The notes: a model not told the origin generated them from the sequence alone. A DNA stretch of 64,000 bases from Prochlorococcus sp. AG-418-F08 (GCA_003214295.1 QCLV01000003.1:1-64000); one strand, 5' to 3'. Shown: positions 23,416 to 35,022, counted from the stretch's first letter. Translations and numbers: made by a program.

Positions 23416-24144
23416 TTAAATGAATTCGTTTATTCTTCGGTTAATTTCACTATAGGCCTCAATTAAACCACCTAAATCATTTCTAAATCTATCTTTATCT
23501 AGACTTACAATTGTATCATTTTGCTGATTGAGATCCCACAATCTACAATTATCAGGACTTATTTCATCCCCAAGTAGAATATTATTTTTCAAATCGTATC
23601 CAAACTCCAGCTTGAAATCTACAAGTTTTAGCTTTATTTTTTTAAAAAAATTTTTTAAGATTAAATTAATTTTTAGAGTTAAGTTTATTATGATATCCAA
23701 ATCTTCAATGTTTAATATATCCATTAATTCAATTCTTTCTTTTGTAATTAAAGGATCATTAAGTTCATCATTTTTAAGATAAATATCAATTAATGGTTTT
23801 GCTAGGACAGTGCCAGATTTAATTGTAGTTTGTTTGCATAAAGAACCATAAGCGATATTTCTCAAAACTATTTCTAAGGGGATTACTTTTATTTTTTTTG
23901 CAATCATTGTATTTTCATTTTTGAGTTCAATAAAATGAGTTGGGATATTCTTTTTTATAAGAAGTTCAAAAATTCTTGTACTTATTTGGCAATTAAGTTT
24001 TCCCTTGCCTTCGAATTTAGCCTTTTTCAATGAATTAAAAGCTGTAGCATCATCTTTAAATTCAATAATTACTTTATCTTCATCATCATGAGAAAAAACT
24101 TTTTTTGCTTTGCCCTCATAAATTAATTCATTTTTATTATTCAT
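23416..24144 (-). CDS. purC: SAICAR synthetase
   Basis: YEGKAKKVF, LVDFKLEFGYD, LGDEISPDNCRLWD. Confidence 0.96.
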   Translation of the reverse strand: MNNKNELIYEGKAKKVFSHDDEDKVIIEFKDDATAFNSLKKAKFEGKGKLNCQISTRIFELLIKKNIPTHFIELKNENTMIAKKIKVIPLEIVLRNIAYGSLCKQTTIKSGTVLAKPLIDIYLKNDELNDPLITKERIELMDILNIEDLDIIINLTLKINLILKNFFKKIKLKLVDFKLEFGYDLKNNILLGDEISPDNCRLWDLNQQNDTIVSLDKDRFRNDLGGLIEAYSEINRRINEFI

Positions 24145-24281
24145 TACTTTAAAACCTCATTTGAATACTAAAAGTGTGATTTGTAATTAACATATTTATT
24201 AGGAGATCAACTTTTTCAAATAGTTAATCTCATTTTAACTGATTATTCATCTAAACCTCATAACCCTCAAAAAACAAATTT

Positions 24282-25610
24282 ATGAGTATTAACTTATCAA
24301 GTTCCAAAGGCTTTAATAGATTAGAAAATATCTTAATAATTGGAAATGGGGGAAGAGAAAATTCTTTGGCTTGGGCTATTCAGAAAAATGAATTAGTCAA
24401 AAAAGTTTATTTGAGCCCCGGTAACGCTGGATCAGATAGAATAAACAAATGTGAAAGAATAGCAATTGATTTTAACAATAAGAATTTATTAGTAGAAAAT
24501 CTTAATTTTTTAAAAATTGATTTCATTGTAATAGGACCAGAAATACCATTAGCTAATGGATTAGCAGATTTTCTACGCGAAAATGACTTCAATGTATTTG
24601 GGCCAGGTAAAGATGGAGCAAAATTGGAATATAGCAAATCTTGGGCTAAAGAATTTATGCAAGGCGCAAAGATTCCGACGGCAAACTTTTGGAAAGTAAA
24701 TTCTTTAGAAGAAGCAAAAAAAATTATCCATTCATCCTCTATCCCATTGGTTGTTAAAGCGGATGGTCTAGCTTCAGGTAAAGGTGTGTTTATTCCCGAT
24801 TCAAAAGATGAATGTTTTAGTGCAGCTGAATCAATATTTAATGGAAAGTTTGGCAACTCTGGGAATGTAGTAGTTTTAGAAGAAAAAATTCAGGGTCCAG
24901 AAGTTTCAGTTTTTGCTCTATGTGATGGAGAAAAATACGTCTTACTTCCAACTGCTCAAGATCACAAACGTCTCAATGAAAATGATAAAGGTCCAAATAC
25001 CGGAGGAATGGGCGCCTATTCTCCCGCTCCACTATTAACAAAAGATGACCTTAATAGAATCACCAAAGAGATAATTGAACCTACAATAGATGAACTAAAT
25101 AAAAAAAATATTGATTACAAAGGAGTAATTTATTTTGGATTAATGATCACAAAATCTGGGCCCAAAGTTATAGAATACAACTGCAGATTTGGTGATCCGG
25201 AATGCCAAACCATTATGCCTTTGATGGATAAAAATTTTGTATTTCTTTTAGAAAAATGTTCAATGGGAAATTTAACTGGTGATGAAAAAATTCCTACCCC
25301 TGATAAGGTTAGTGGTTGTGTAATAGCGACTTCAAAAGGTTATCCTCAAGAGTACAAAACTGGCTTTCCAATAAAAATAGGGAAAATAGACTCCAATGAT
25401 TGTCAAATTTTTGACTCAGGTACTTCAAGTAAAAATGGGGAATTAATAACTAATGGTGGAAGGGTATTAAGCATTGTATGTCAAGATAAGGATTTTGATA
25501 AAGTTTTTGAAAGAGCATACAAAAACTTAAAAGAAATACATTTTGATGGTATCTACTTTAGAAATGATATTGGCCATCAAGTTAGAGAAAATTATTCTAA
25601 GGAGACATAA
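24282..25610 (+). CDS. purD: Phosphoribosylamine-glycine ligase
   Basis: LIIGNGGRENSLAWA, GPNTGGMGAYSP, RFGDPECQ. Confidence 0.96.
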   Translation: MSINLSSSKGFNRLENILIIGNGGRENSLAWAIQKNELVKKVYLSPGNAGSDRINKCERIAIDFNNKNLLVENLNFLKIDFIVIGPEIPLANGLADFLRENDFNVFGPGKDGAKLEYSKSWAKEFMQGAKIPTANFWKVNSLEEAKKIIHSSSIPLVVKADGLASGKGVFIPDSKDECFSAAESIFNGKFGNSGNVVVLEEKIQGPEVSVFALCDGEKYVLLPTAQDHKRLNENDKGPNTGGMGAYSPAPLLTKDDLNRITKEIIEPTIDELNKKNIDYKGVIYFGLMITKSGPKVIEYNCRFGDPECQTIMPLMDKNFVFLLEKCSMGNLTGDEKIPTPDKVSGCVIATSKGYPQEYKTGFPIKIGKIDSNDCQIFDSGTSSKNGELITNGGRVLSIVCQDKDFDKVFERAYKNLKEIHFDGIYFRNDIGHQVRENYSKET

Positions 25611-25614
25611 GCTT

Positions 25615-27681
25615 ATGGTAAATACCAATAATCGAGAAAATAGAGAAAATAACATCCCAGATACTGGAGAAATTAATAATAACTATTGGAGTGAAAGAAT
25701 TCTGGCTTGGTGGAGTGGATTTAGTTTAAGAACAAAATTATTAGCAATAGCAACTCTCGTTGTAAGCCTTTTAATGACAGGAATAACTTTTTTTGCGCTA
25801 AATAGCATTCAAAGAGATGCAGGAATGAACGATACTAGATATGCAAGAGATCTTGGATTATTATTATCAGGAAATGTGACGGAATTAGTTGCTAATAATC
25901 AAAAAAAAGAAATTTCTAATGTAGCTGAAAAGTTTTGGAGATCAAGTCGCAATCTACGTTATATCTTTTTTACTGATGCTGAAGATATAGTACAACTTGG
26001 TATACCCATTAGTGCAACTCCCACGAGTTCAGATAGTCGTTTCCAGCTCACAAGAAAATTAAAACTTCCATCTGAATTAAAGAAAAGACCTCAATTTCCA
26101 CTAGTCAGGCAGCATGTTACACCTCAAGGGCAAGTAACAGATGTTTTTGTTCCAATGTTGTGGAAAGGTAAATACCTTGGGACTTTAGCATTAGGAGTTA
26201 CACCTAATAAAAAAGCACTAGCTAGTGCCGCACTTACAAGAGAAGTAACGATAGCAGTATTTATCTCTATTTGGGTTTTAGTAATACTTGGAGCTGTATT
26301 TAATGCTCTCACAATTACCAGACCAGTAAGGGAATTAGTAAGAGGTGTTAGAGAAATTTCAAAAGGAAACTTTAAATCCAGAATTTCTTTACCTATGACA
26401 GGAGATCTAGGAGAACTTTTAAATGGATTTAACAGAATGGCAACTCAGTTAGAAAATTATGACGAGGCAAACATTGAGGAACTTAAAGCTGCTCAAATAA
26501 AGCAGGAATCACTTATAGCCACAATGGCTGATGGTGCAATATTGTTGGATTCCGAAGGTAAGATCGTACTCACTAATCCAACAGCAAAAAGATTATTTCG
26601 ATGGGAAGGAAGATTCTTAGAAGGAAAATATTTTTTAAATGAGATCCCAGAAATATTGTCTAATGATTTACATACAAATATTGAATCTATTTTAAATAGA
26701 GAAAAAGAGAAAGATGATTTAAGGTTTAGCTTAGGAGAACCGGCTAGAACCCTAAGAATTGTCTTACAGTCAGTATTAGATACAAATAAAGTTGAATTAA
26801 AAGGCATTGCCGTCACAATTCAAGACCTAACGAGAGAAGTAGAATTAAATGCCGCACAAAACAGATTTATTAGTAATGTTTCGCATGAATTAAGAACACC
26901 ACTGTTTAATATTAAAAGTTACGTAGAAACGTTACATGATTTAAAAGACCAGCTCTCTAATGAAGAACAACTTGAATTTCTTGGTATTGCAAATTCAGAG
27001 ACTGATAGGTTAACAAGACTTGTGAATGATGTATTGGATTTATCAAGACTAGAGTCTGGCAAGATAATTCAACTTGAAGAAATGGATATAAAACCAGCAA
27101 TAGAACAGACTCTCAGAAATTACAGACTTAATGCGACAGAAAAAAATGTTTCATTGGCCCATGATATAGAAGAAACAATCCCTTCAATTCTTGGAAATTT
27201 TGATTTACTTTTACAAGTTTTTGATAATTTGCTTGGTAATGGATTGAAATTCAGTCCTAAAGATAGCAACCTAATGATAAGAGCTTATACCTGGCCAGAT
27301 TCCTGTCCTGCTTTACCCCCAAGCAATCGTAATGATGAAGCCCCACAATGCGAGTTAGTTTCACCATTGCCAAAAGTAAGAATTGAGATTGCTGATACTG
27401 GTTCTGGGATATCTCAAGCGGATCAAGAAAAGATATTTGACCGTTTTTATAGAGTGGAGAATTCAGTTCATACTGAGCAAGGGACAGGTTTAGGTTTATC
27501 CATAGTGCGTGGAATAATTGAAAAACATGGTGGGGAAATTCGTATGGCCAGTGAATTAGGAGTTGGAACAACTTTTTGGTTTGATTTAGCTTTAGCGCAA
27601 TCTGATAAAGATGAATTATTGACTCAGACTATTAATAGTAATGAAACTTTTTCAGGCTCCGAAAACTCAGGAATCCTCTAA
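25615..27681 (+). CDS. nblS: Sensor histidine kinase, NblS/Hik33/DspA type
   Basis: TM-HAMP-PAS-HisKA (FISNVSHELRTPLFNIKSY) and HATPase (NLLGNGLKFSP, GTGLGLSIVRGII); internal start MVNTNN chosen. Confidence 0.88.
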   Translation: MVNTNNRENRENNIPDTGEINNNYWSERILAWWSGFSLRTKLLAIATLVVSLLMTGITFFALNSIQRDAGMNDTRYARDLGLLLSGNVTELVANNQKKEISNVAEKFWRSSRNLRYIFFTDAEDIVQLGIPISATPTSSDSRFQLTRKLKLPSELKKRPQFPLVRQHVTPQGQVTDVFVPMLWKGKYLGTLALGVTPNKKALASAALTREVTIAVFISIWVLVILGAVFNALTITRPVRELVRGVREISKGNFKSRISLPMTGDLGELLNGFNRMATQLENYDEANIEELKAAQIKQESLIATMADGAILLDSEGKIVLTNPTAKRLFRWEGRFLEGKYFLNEIPEILSNDLHTNIESILNREKEKDDLRFSLGEPARTLRIVLQSVLDTNKVELKGIAVTIQDLTREVELNAAQNRFISNVSHELRTPLFNIKSYVETLHDLKDQLSNEEQLEFLGIANSETDRLTRLVNDVLDLSRLESGKIIQLEEMDIKPAIEQTLRNYRLNATEKNVSLAHDIEETIPSILGNFDLLLQVFDNLLGNGLKFSPKDSNLMIRAYTWPDSCPALPPSNRNDEAPQCELVSPLPKVRIEIADTGSGISQADQEKIFDRFYRVENSVHTEQGTGLGLSIVRGIIEKHGGEIRMASELGVGTTFWFDLALAQSDKDELLTQTINSNETFSGSENSGIL

Positions 27682-29219
27682 TTATTATCTAAACCCTTAA
27701 AAACATTTTGGACATTTTGATCGGGAATAACTCTATGAGGTGCACCACTAAATATCTGTTCAAAGTTAGAAAAAGAATCTTTAATTTCAGGGCCTTTATT
27801 AGTAATAATAAATTCTCTTATTCGTTTATCATGCCATGATCCCCTCATTTTAAATACATTTAAAGCTCTAGCCATTTCTCCTTTTATCTCTACATATTGA
27901 AGTAAGAGTATAGTGTCTGTAATGGTTGATATATGAGAATCTGTGATAGAGTGGCTGCCCATAAATTCTTCTGCAGTATTTGTAAAAAAACCTGCGATTT
28001 CTTCTTGCTTTGTATAACCAGTGACTGCGATTACAAACTGCCTAAATGCATTCAAACTTACACCTCTAGCCAATGCAGAGAGAGAGTCTATTGCCATTCT
28101 CTTAGGTTTAAATTGATTAATTTGAGTTTTGATGATCTGTAAGTGATCTTCCAAACCTGTTGATTCAGGATATGCGCAAATAATTTTTAATAATCCATCA
28201 CTTTCCATCTCTTCAAAGTCGATTCCCCAACTAGTTGCATTCCTAAGCAATTGAGCCCTAGATTCTTCATACGCAAACAGTATTGCTCTTTCTTTATTGT
28301 TATAAGCATCTTCTACAAATTTTGATACAAGCATTGTCTTACCTGTACCAGTAGCCCCTGTAGCGAGGATTATGGAATCTTGGAAATAACCTCCTCCACA
28401 CATATCGTCAAGATCTTTAACTCCAGAACTTATCCTAATATTTGAAGATCTTTGCGTAAGTCTCATTGCTCCAAGGGCAAAGACACTTATACCATCCATA
28501 CCCATAGTGAATGGAAATTCACCTTTCATATGTACAGTACCCCTTAATTTCAACACTTCTAATGTTCTTCTTCTCTTCTCTGACTCCAGAACATTCCTCA
28601 ATAAGACAACATTATCAGATACAAATTCTTCCACACCATATCTAGCAATAGGTCCATAATCATCTACCCTTTCTGTAGTCATAACTGTTGTTACCCCTAT
28701 TTCTTTTAATCTTGCAATTAGTCTGAAAATTTCTCTTCTAACAACATAAATGGCATCATATTGTTGAAAAACAGCAGTAATTGAATCGATTGCTACTCTT
28801 TTAGCTTTATATTTTCTTATCGCATAACTAATTCTCTCAATAAGACCAGATAAATCAAAATTTCCCGCGACATCTTGACCGTCAGGATCAGGAGAAGCAT
28901 CCAATATAAATAACTTATTTTGATTAATCAATTCTTGCAAATCCCATCCGAAGCTAGCCGCATTTCTTATTATGTCTAATGGTGATTCTTCGAATGTAAC
29001 GAAAATCCCAGGTTCATCAAAATTGCAAATTCCATGGTGCAAGTATTGAAGCGAAAAAACAGTTTTTCCAGTTCCTGAGGTACCACTAACGAGAGTACTT
29101 CGCGATGCAGGCAGGCCGCCTCTACATACATCATCAAAGCCTTCTATACCGGTAGGTAATTTTTGAACTTGCATTTTATTAGATTTGCCAAATTTCTTAT
29201 CTTTCATAGTTTTTTTCAA
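27678..29219 (-). CDS. kaiC: Circadian clock protein KaiC
   Basis: Duplicated RecA-like domains with GTSGTGKT and GATGTGKT Walker A motifs. Confidence 0.97.
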   Translation of the reverse strand: MKKTMKDKKFGKSNKMQVQKLPTGIEGFDDVCRGGLPASRSTLVSGTSGTGKTVFSLQYLHHGICNFDEPGIFVTFEESPLDIIRNAASFGWDLQELINQNKLFILDASPDPDGQDVAGNFDLSGLIERISYAIRKYKAKRVAIDSITAVFQQYDAIYVVRREIFRLIARLKEIGVTTVMTTERVDDYGPIARYGVEEFVSDNVVLLRNVLESEKRRRTLEVLKLRGTVHMKGEFPFTMGMDGISVFALGAMRLTQRSSNIRISSGVKDLDDMCGGGYFQDSIILATGATGTGKTMLVSKFVEDAYNNKERAILFAYEESRAQLLRNATSWGIDFEEMESDGLLKIICAYPESTGLEDHLQIIKTQINQFKPKRMAIDSLSALARGVSLNAFRQFVIAVTGYTKQEEIAGFFTNTAEEFMGSHSITDSHISTITDTILLLQYVEIKGEMARALNVFKMRGSWHDKRIREFIITNKGPEIKDSFSNFEQIFSGAPHRVIPDQNVQNVFKGLDNN

Positions 29220-29276
29220 AAATTAAATAAAAATAAATTTAATACTTATTTTTAATTCTAAAAAGTTTTCTAAGTG

Positions 29277-29594
29277 TTATTTATCTCCACTATATTCAGT
29301 TTCAGTTAATTCATCAAAAAGTAAATCCAAACCAATTAAAACTTTCTCCCTATCGGAGAGGTCGCCAATTATTTTTCTAACTGGTGGAGGTAAAATCTTA
29401 GCTAATGTTGGTGTAGCTAGAATTTTATCTTCTTCTGCAAGCTGTGGTTGCTTCAGTACATCGATAACCTTTAAAGCATAAACCCCTTTAAATTCATTTT
29501 CTAAAATCTCTCTTAAAGTATTCAATGCTCTCATTGAATTAGGAGTATTTCCTGCAACATAGAGTTTTAAAATATATGTTTTTCTCGCTGCCAT
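29277..29594 (-). CDS. kaiB: Circadian clock protein KaiB
   Basis: [23 protein letters not shown]...[23 protein letters not shown]; upstream of kaiC. Confidence 0.97.
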   Translation of the reverse strand: MAARKTYILKLYVAGNTPNSMRALNTLREILENEFKGVYALKVIDVLKQPQLAEEDKILATPTLAKILPPPVRKIIGDLSDREKVLIGLDLLFDELTETEYSGDK

Positions 29595-29738
29595 GGTTAT
29601 GGTTCCTCAAATTGATATAATAGATTTAAAACAACCCTTGACTTATTACACTACAAAATAAGAAAATAAACAAACATATATGATTGCTCATTTGGCTAAA
29701 TCAAATTAAAAATTTGAGCCTGATAGCGTCTTCAAAAC

Positions 29739-30179
29739 ATGACAAATTCTAAAAACTCTTCAAACAATTCTTCTAAAAGTAATGAGTTGTACGCAATAGC
29801 AGAAACTTCTGGTCAACAATTTTGGTTCGAAGTTGACAGATACTACGACATAGACCGATTAAATGCTAAGGAGAAAGATAAAATTACACTAGATAAGGTT
29901 TTACTTTTAAAGGATAAAAACTCAATTAATATTGGTAAACCTTACGTTAAAGATGCAAAAATCGAGTTAGAGGTAGTTTCACATAGAAGAGATAAGAAAG
30001 TTCTCGTTTATAAGATGCGGCCTAAAAAAAAGACTAGAAGAAAGATGGGACACCGACAAGAACTTACAAGAGTTATGGTAAAATCAATTTCAATAGGTAA
30101 AAGTTCTCCAAAGTCTTCTTCAAAAAAGGAAACCACAATAAAGGAAACTAAACCAAAATCCGAAAAATCTACAAATTAA
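29739..30179 (+). CDS. rplU: 50S ribosomal protein L21
   Basis: L21 core with extended low-complexity tails; next to rpmA. Confidence 0.92.
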   Translation: MTNSKNSSNNSSKSNELYAIAETSGQQFWFEVDRYYDIDRLNAKEKDKITLDKVLLLKDKNSINIGKPYVKDAKIELEVVSHRRDKKVLVYKMRPKKKTRRKMGHRQELTRVMVKSISIGKSSPKSSSKKETTIKETKPKSEKSTN

Positions 30180-30188
30180 ACATTTCTA

Positions 30189-30449
30189 ATGGCACATAAG
30201 AAAGGAACAGGTTCTACGAGAAACGGTAGAGATTCAAATTCCAAAAGATTGGGAGTTAAAGCTTATGGTGGAGAAAAAGTTACTGCTGGAGCAATTTTAA
30301 TTCGCCAAAGAGGAACATCCTTTTTGCCAGGAATTAATGTCGGAAAAGGCAAAGATGATACACTTTTTGCACTCAAAGAAGGAACAGTAAGTTTTGAAAG
30401 CATTAAAAGAAATTTAAAAAATAGAAAGAGAGTAAATATAGTTATTTAA
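30189..30449 (+). CDS. rpmA: 50S ribosomal protein L27
   Basis: [28 protein letters not shown]. Confidence 0.98.
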   Translation: MAHKKGTGSTRNGRDSNSKRLGVKAYGGEKVTAGAILIRQRGTSFLPGINVGKGKDDTLFALKEGTVSFESIKRNLKNRKRVNIVI

Positions 30450-31182
30450 TTTTCTTATAAGCTCTTGTAGTTATAAGAATAGGATGAAAAACTTCCAAAA
30501 AAATTGATTGAAGTGTATTAAAAAATCTTTCAACAACCTTATCATCATCTATATGGAACGGATACTCATTTTTTTCTCCTTTATAGAAATACCAATTAAA
30601 TAAAGCAATAGATTTTGAATCCATAATCCTATTGAAAACTTCTATTTGGGAAGCTGGATCCGCGAGATGTTCTAAAACATCGAGGCAGACTACAGTATCA
30701 AATTTCGAAATTTGTGTATCTTTAATTGTCTCGCAAAAAGTAATTTTTTTTTCAACACCTAATTCCTTAGCCCTGTATTGAACAAAGTTTCTATTTGTTT
30801 TATTAATATCTACAAAAAAAACATGCTCAACTTTTGAAGACATTGCATTAGCTAAAGCATGTGTACCAATCCCTCCTCCAAAATCTAAAACTAAACCCCT
30901 AGAAAATCTCTGCTGCAATTTTAAGGTATCAGCTATATAATGTTTACTTGAAATATGCCAAGCAGCTAAGTCAGCTATGTGCCTATCTCCTATGATCTCA
31001 CTATAAAAATCAGATACATCACGAAGTGCATCACCAGGATGTGAATTTGCCAAATTCATCTTTGCATTTGCAAGGAATCCATCTAAATCACATTCTTTAA
31101 TAGATAAGTGTTCCATTAAATGAGATTTCAAATTAAAAGCATTATCTAAAAACTCTTTTAATATAAACTTATTATTTTTCAA
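30442..31182 (-). CDS. SAM-dependent methyltransferase
   Basis: [15 protein letters not shown] motif [17 protein letters not shown]. Confidence 0.8.
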   Translation of the reverse strand: MKNNKFILKEFLDNAFNLKSHLMEHLSIKECDLDGFLANAKMNLANSHPGDALRDVSDFYSEIIGDRHIADLAAWHISSKHYIADTLKLQQRFSRGLVLDFGGGIGTHALANAMSSKVEHVFFVDINKTNRNFVQYRAKELGVEKKITFCETIKDTQISKFDTVVCLDVLEHLADPASQIEVFNRIMDSKSIALFNWYFYKGEKNEYPFHIDDDKVVERFFNTLQSIFLEVFHPILITTRAYKKIK

Positions 31183-31259
31183 TTTCTTACCTTAAAGTTT
31201 CTTATACAAAAATCATAGGATGGTAGCAAATCTTTCTCAATGTATTCTTAATATTAAAA

Positions 31260-32183
31260 ATGGAAACTAAAGATGGATTCTTAGTACTTAATAAAGAGAG
31301 AGGTTGTACTTCTCACGATTGTGTTAAACAAATAAGGAAGTTGATGAATATAAAAAGAGTTGGGCACACAGGAACTCTTGATCCACAAGTTACAGGAACA
31401 TTACCAATTGCAATAGGTAGTGCAACAAGATTTATTCAATATCTTCCTCAGGGAAAGACTTACATAGGTCAAATAAAATTAGGAGTAAAAACTAATACTG
31501 ATGATATTCATGGAGCAATAATTAATCAAAAAGATTGGCCTAAAATCAGTGATGAGAAATTAGATCAATATTTAAATAAATTTAGAGGAATAATTAAACA
31601 AATTCCGCCTAAAGTATCTAGTGTGCACATTAATGGAGAAAGAGCTTATAAAAAATCTTTTAGGAAGGAAAATTTTGAATTAGCAGAAAGAGAAGTAACA
31701 ATAGACGAACTTAATTTAATTAAATGGGATCAAAAAAACGGAATCATAGAAATAAAAATTAAATGTTCCGCAGGTACATATATAAGGTCAATTGCAAGAG
31801 ATTTGGGCAAAATCCTAAATTCGGAGGGTTGCCTTCTAGAACTTAAAAGAATTTCAGCTTGTGGCTTTGATGAACAAAACTCTATAAAAATATCTGATAT
31901 AGAAAAAGAAAAAAGTAAAAAAAATGCTGTAAATTTTATTATCCCAACAATTTCTGCTCTTAGTCATATTTCAACATTTGTCTTAAATAAAGAAGAAGAA
32001 ATTAATTTTTGGCAAACTGGAAGAGCAATTAAAATTGATATTAATTTTTTTAATAAAAGCAAAACTTTTGATTATAAAAAACCAATCAAGGTAATAGATA
32101 AAAGAAAAAATCTACTTGGGATAGGCTTTTTAAATAAAGAACAAACTAATTTGAATCCTAAGTTAGTACTTAATGCCAAATAA
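31260..32183 (+). CDS. truB: tRNA pseudouridine(55) synthase
   Basis: [52 protein letters not shown]. Confidence 0.95.
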   Translation: METKDGFLVLNKERGCTSHDCVKQIRKLMNIKRVGHTGTLDPQVTGTLPIAIGSATRFIQYLPQGKTYIGQIKLGVKTNTDDIHGAIINQKDWPKISDEKLDQYLNKFRGIIKQIPPKVSSVHINGERAYKKSFRKENFELAEREVTIDELNLIKWDQKNGIIEIKIKCSAGTYIRSIARDLGKILNSEGCLLELKRISACGFDEQNSIKISDIEKEKSKKNAVNFIIPTISALSHISTFVLNKEEEINFWQTGRAIKIDINFFNKSKTFDYKKPIKVIDKRKNLLGIGFLNKEQTNLNPKLVLNAK

Positions 32184-32186
32184 TTT

Positions 32187-33359
32187 TTATTGGAAATCTT
32201 TTCTAAAAGGTTTGATCTGTACACCCCTGTAGTAATGCTTTAGTATTTTTTCAGCTTTTATGCCTTTAGAAGCCATATATTTTGCCCCCCATTGACTCAT
32301 TCCTACTCCATGTCCAGATCCCTGCCCAAAAACTACTAAACCTTTTTTTGTGGGTAAATTAGTACTTTGTTCTTTAATTAATTTAAATCTTACAAAAGTA
32401 CTATTTAGTCCTAATTTTTTTCTTAAATCTACCCCAGAAATTTGATCAGAACCATAAGCTCCATCAAGTCTTACATTTTTTACTCTCCCAGTCTTAGTTA
32501 TATTTAAAATTTCGATATTTTTTATTCCCCCAATTTTGGGGAACAAATTAACTAATTCCTGATTTGAGAACGTTTTTTGCCACATAAATTTTGGGTTTTT
32601 TTTATCAAAATCTTTAACGCTGGATAAATATGGATATTCATTTTTCCATACATCTTGGCTATTTTCTGTCATACCTCCTGAGCTACTATGAAATAAAGCA
32701 TTAATCAATTTATTTTTATATGTCAAAACTAGAGATCTTGTGCTTCTAACAGCTCTTCTAGTTTTGTAAGTTCTTGACTCTAGGCCATTATAAACTTGAT
32801 TTCTCTGGGTAGAATCTATGTCAAATAAATTATTTCCCTTATGCTTTAAAGCATAAGTTCTTGAAGCGATTGCTTGAGCTTTCAATGCTTCTATAGGCCA
32901 TTTTGTTGGCATCTCAGAGCCTACTACGCTACTTAAATATTTCTCAATTCCTAGAACATTTACGACCAATATTTCTGAATCAAGAACAAAAAGATTCAAC
33001 TTACCAGAAAATCTTTTCTGACCCACCCAGATACCTCTCCCATCAGAGGATCTAACTTGAAATTTTTGATTACTTTTTAAATCATATTTTTTTTGTTTAT
33101 TCTTATCAAAATATAAAATTTTTCTATTTTTCTCATTTTTCAAAGTTAAACCTTTTATTTTTTTATTTGAGAAAAAATTTCCCTTTATGATTAGAGGAAT
33201 TGATTTATCTGATCTAATTCTTATATTGTTATTTTTTGATATCAAAACCCTTATTATTGGCTCTTTCGAAGCAATAACTGTTTCATTTTGAAACACACAG
33301 AAAAATATAGTACTTATCAAACACGATTTACAAAAGATTTTTTTTAATTTTGGTATCAC
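32187..33359 (-). CDS. SpoIID/LytB-domain protein
   Basis: SEMPTKWPIEALKAQAIASRTYAL and GHGVGMSQWGAKYMA motifs; signal peptide-like N-terminus. Confidence 0.87.
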   Translation of the reverse strand: MIPKLKKIFCKSCLISTIFFCVFQNETVIASKEPIIRVLISKNNNIRIRSDKSIPLIIKGNFFSNKKIKGLTLKNEKNRKILYFDKNKQKKYDLKSNQKFQVRSSDGRGIWVGQKRFSGKLNLFVLDSEILVVNVLGIEKYLSSVVGSEMPTKWPIEALKAQAIASRTYALKHKGNNLFDIDSTQRNQVYNGLESRTYKTRRAVRSTRSLVLTYKNKLINALFHSSSGGMTENSQDVWKNEYPYLSSVKDFDKKNPKFMWQKTFSNQELVNLFPKIGGIKNIEILNITKTGRVKNVRLDGAYGSDQISGVDLRKKLGLNSTFVRFKLIKEQSTNLPTKKGLVVFGQGSGHGVGMSQWGAKYMASKGIKAEKILKHYYRGVQIKPFRKDFQ

Positions 33360-33448
33360 TTTGTTTGAAAAACAAATTCTTAATTTGCCTAAGTTTGACT
33401 AAAAGTCTAGATTTAATCTAGATATCAAAATAAAAATATCATAAATAA

Positions 33449-34387
33449 GTGAATATTACCTTCTTAGGAACAAGCTCAGGAGTTCCTTCTCTAACGAGAA
33501 ATGTATCTTCCCTAGCGCTTAAGTTATCACAGTCATCAGAAGTTTGGCTTTTTGATTGTGGAGAGGGAACACAACATCAAATAATGAAGAGTAATATTAA
33601 ATCTTCGCAAATCAAGAAGATATTTATTACCCATATGCATGGAGATCATGTTTATGGTTTACCTGGTCTATTGGCTACCCTAGGTTTATCAGGTAACTGT
33701 ACGAGCATTGAAATTTATGGCCCTTCAGAACTACGAGGTTTTATAAATTCTGCACTTAAAAGTAGTTTTTGCAAGTTATCCTTCCCATTGCATTTTGTGG
33801 AAGTTGAAAATTTTGCTTCTGAAAAAAAAATCCTATTCGAAAATAACAAAATAAAAGTTAACTGCGCCTGTCTTAAACATAAAATACCTGCTTATGGTTA
33901 TAGAGTTAGTGAAAAAGATAAACCAGGTATATTTGATATCAAAAAGGCAGAGACTTTCAAAATACCACCTGGGCCAATTTATTCTGAATTGCAACGAGGT
34001 AAAAAAGTCGTATTAGCAGATGGGAGGTCATTTGACGGAAAAGAATTCTGCGGACCTCCAAGAAAAGGTGAAAGTTTTGTATATTGCACAGATACTGTCT
34101 TTAGCGAATCAGCGGTGTCATTATCAAAAAATGCCGATTTACTTGTACATGAATCAACATTTTCTCAGGAGGATGAGAGCATGGCCTATGAAAAATTACA
34201 TTCCACAACAATTATGGCTGCGAAAACAGCATTATTATCTAATACAAAAAAATTAATTATCACTCATTTAAGTCCAAGATACACTAATAAAAATTCAATT
34301 ACACCAAGTGATCTGCTTAAAGAGGCGCAAAAAGTTTTCCCAAATACTCACCTTGCTAAAGATTTTCTAACTGCAGAAATTAAATAA
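33449..34387 (+). CDS. rnz: Ribonuclease Z
   Basis: FLGTSSGVPSLTRNVSS, FITHMHGDHVYGLPGLL; GTG start. Confidence 0.94.
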   Translation: MNITFLGTSSGVPSLTRNVSSLALKLSQSSEVWLFDCGEGTQHQIMKSNIKSSQIKKIFITHMHGDHVYGLPGLLATLGLSGNCTSIEIYGPSELRGFINSALKSSFCKLSFPLHFVEVENFASEKKILFENNKIKVNCACLKHKIPAYGYRVSEKDKPGIFDIKKAETFKIPPGPIYSELQRGKKVVLADGRSFDGKEFCGPPRKGESFVYCTDTVFSESAVSLSKNADLLVHESTFSQEDESMAYEKLHSTTIMAAKTALLSNTKKLIITHLSPRYTNKNSITPSDLLKEAQKVFPNTHLAKDFLTAEIK

Positions 34388-34458
34388 ACTGCAACAGTTC
34401 GTTAGCAGGAGCGTTGTAAATGACCAACCCATGAAATAATAGTCTTAGGTTTTTCTAT

Positions 34459-35022
34459 TTGATGTCGATCGAAATGGTCTCTATTTTTTCATCACTACAT
34501 AAGTCTTTTAAAAGACTACTTATTTTTCTTCCATTAATTATTGGGTTACTTATTAATCCAATATCTGCAAATGCACTCTATCCTAGTGATCCTTCATCAG
34601 TTGACGTTCTAAAAGATGATCTTCACGGTGCTGACCTTCATAATACTGAATATGTTAAATATGATTTATCTAATCAAGATTTAGGAGAAGCTAATCTTCA
34701 AGGTGCATATATGAGCGTGACGACTGCAAAAAACTCTAGTTTTAAAGGAGCCAATATGACCGACCTCATTGCATATGCTACACGCTTTGATAATGCCGAT
34801 TTTACAGATGCAAATCTTACCAATGGTGAGCTAATGAAAAGTGTTTTTGATGGAGCAATTATTGATGGGGCAGACTTTACTGATGCAAATCTTGATCTCT
34901 CTCAGAGAAAATCTTTATGTGAAAGAGCTAGTGGAACTAACTCACAAACTGGAGTTAATACAATTGATAGTCTTGAATGCACTGGCTTAAAAGGTTACAT
35001 GCCTCCAAAGCCAAAAGCATAA
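34459..35022 (+). CDS. Pentapeptide-repeat protein, probably exported to lumen or periplasm
   Basis: A(D/N)LxxA-type pentapeptides (GADLHNTEY, GEANLQGAY, NADFTDANLTNGEL) after a signal peptide. Confidence 0.82.
   Translation: MMSIEMVSIFSSLHKSFKRLLIFLPLIIGLLINPISANALYPSDPSSVDVLKDDLHGADLHNTEYVKYDLSNQDLGEANLQGAYMSVTTAKNSSFKGANMTDLIAYATRFDNADFTDANLTNGELMKSVFDGAIIDGADFTDANLDLSQRKSLCERASGTNSQTGVNTIDSLECTGLKGYMPPKPKA

Noticed and set aside
24407-24856. 149-aa minus ORF opposite purD
   Set aside because: Antisense shadow ORF; purD motifs dominate.
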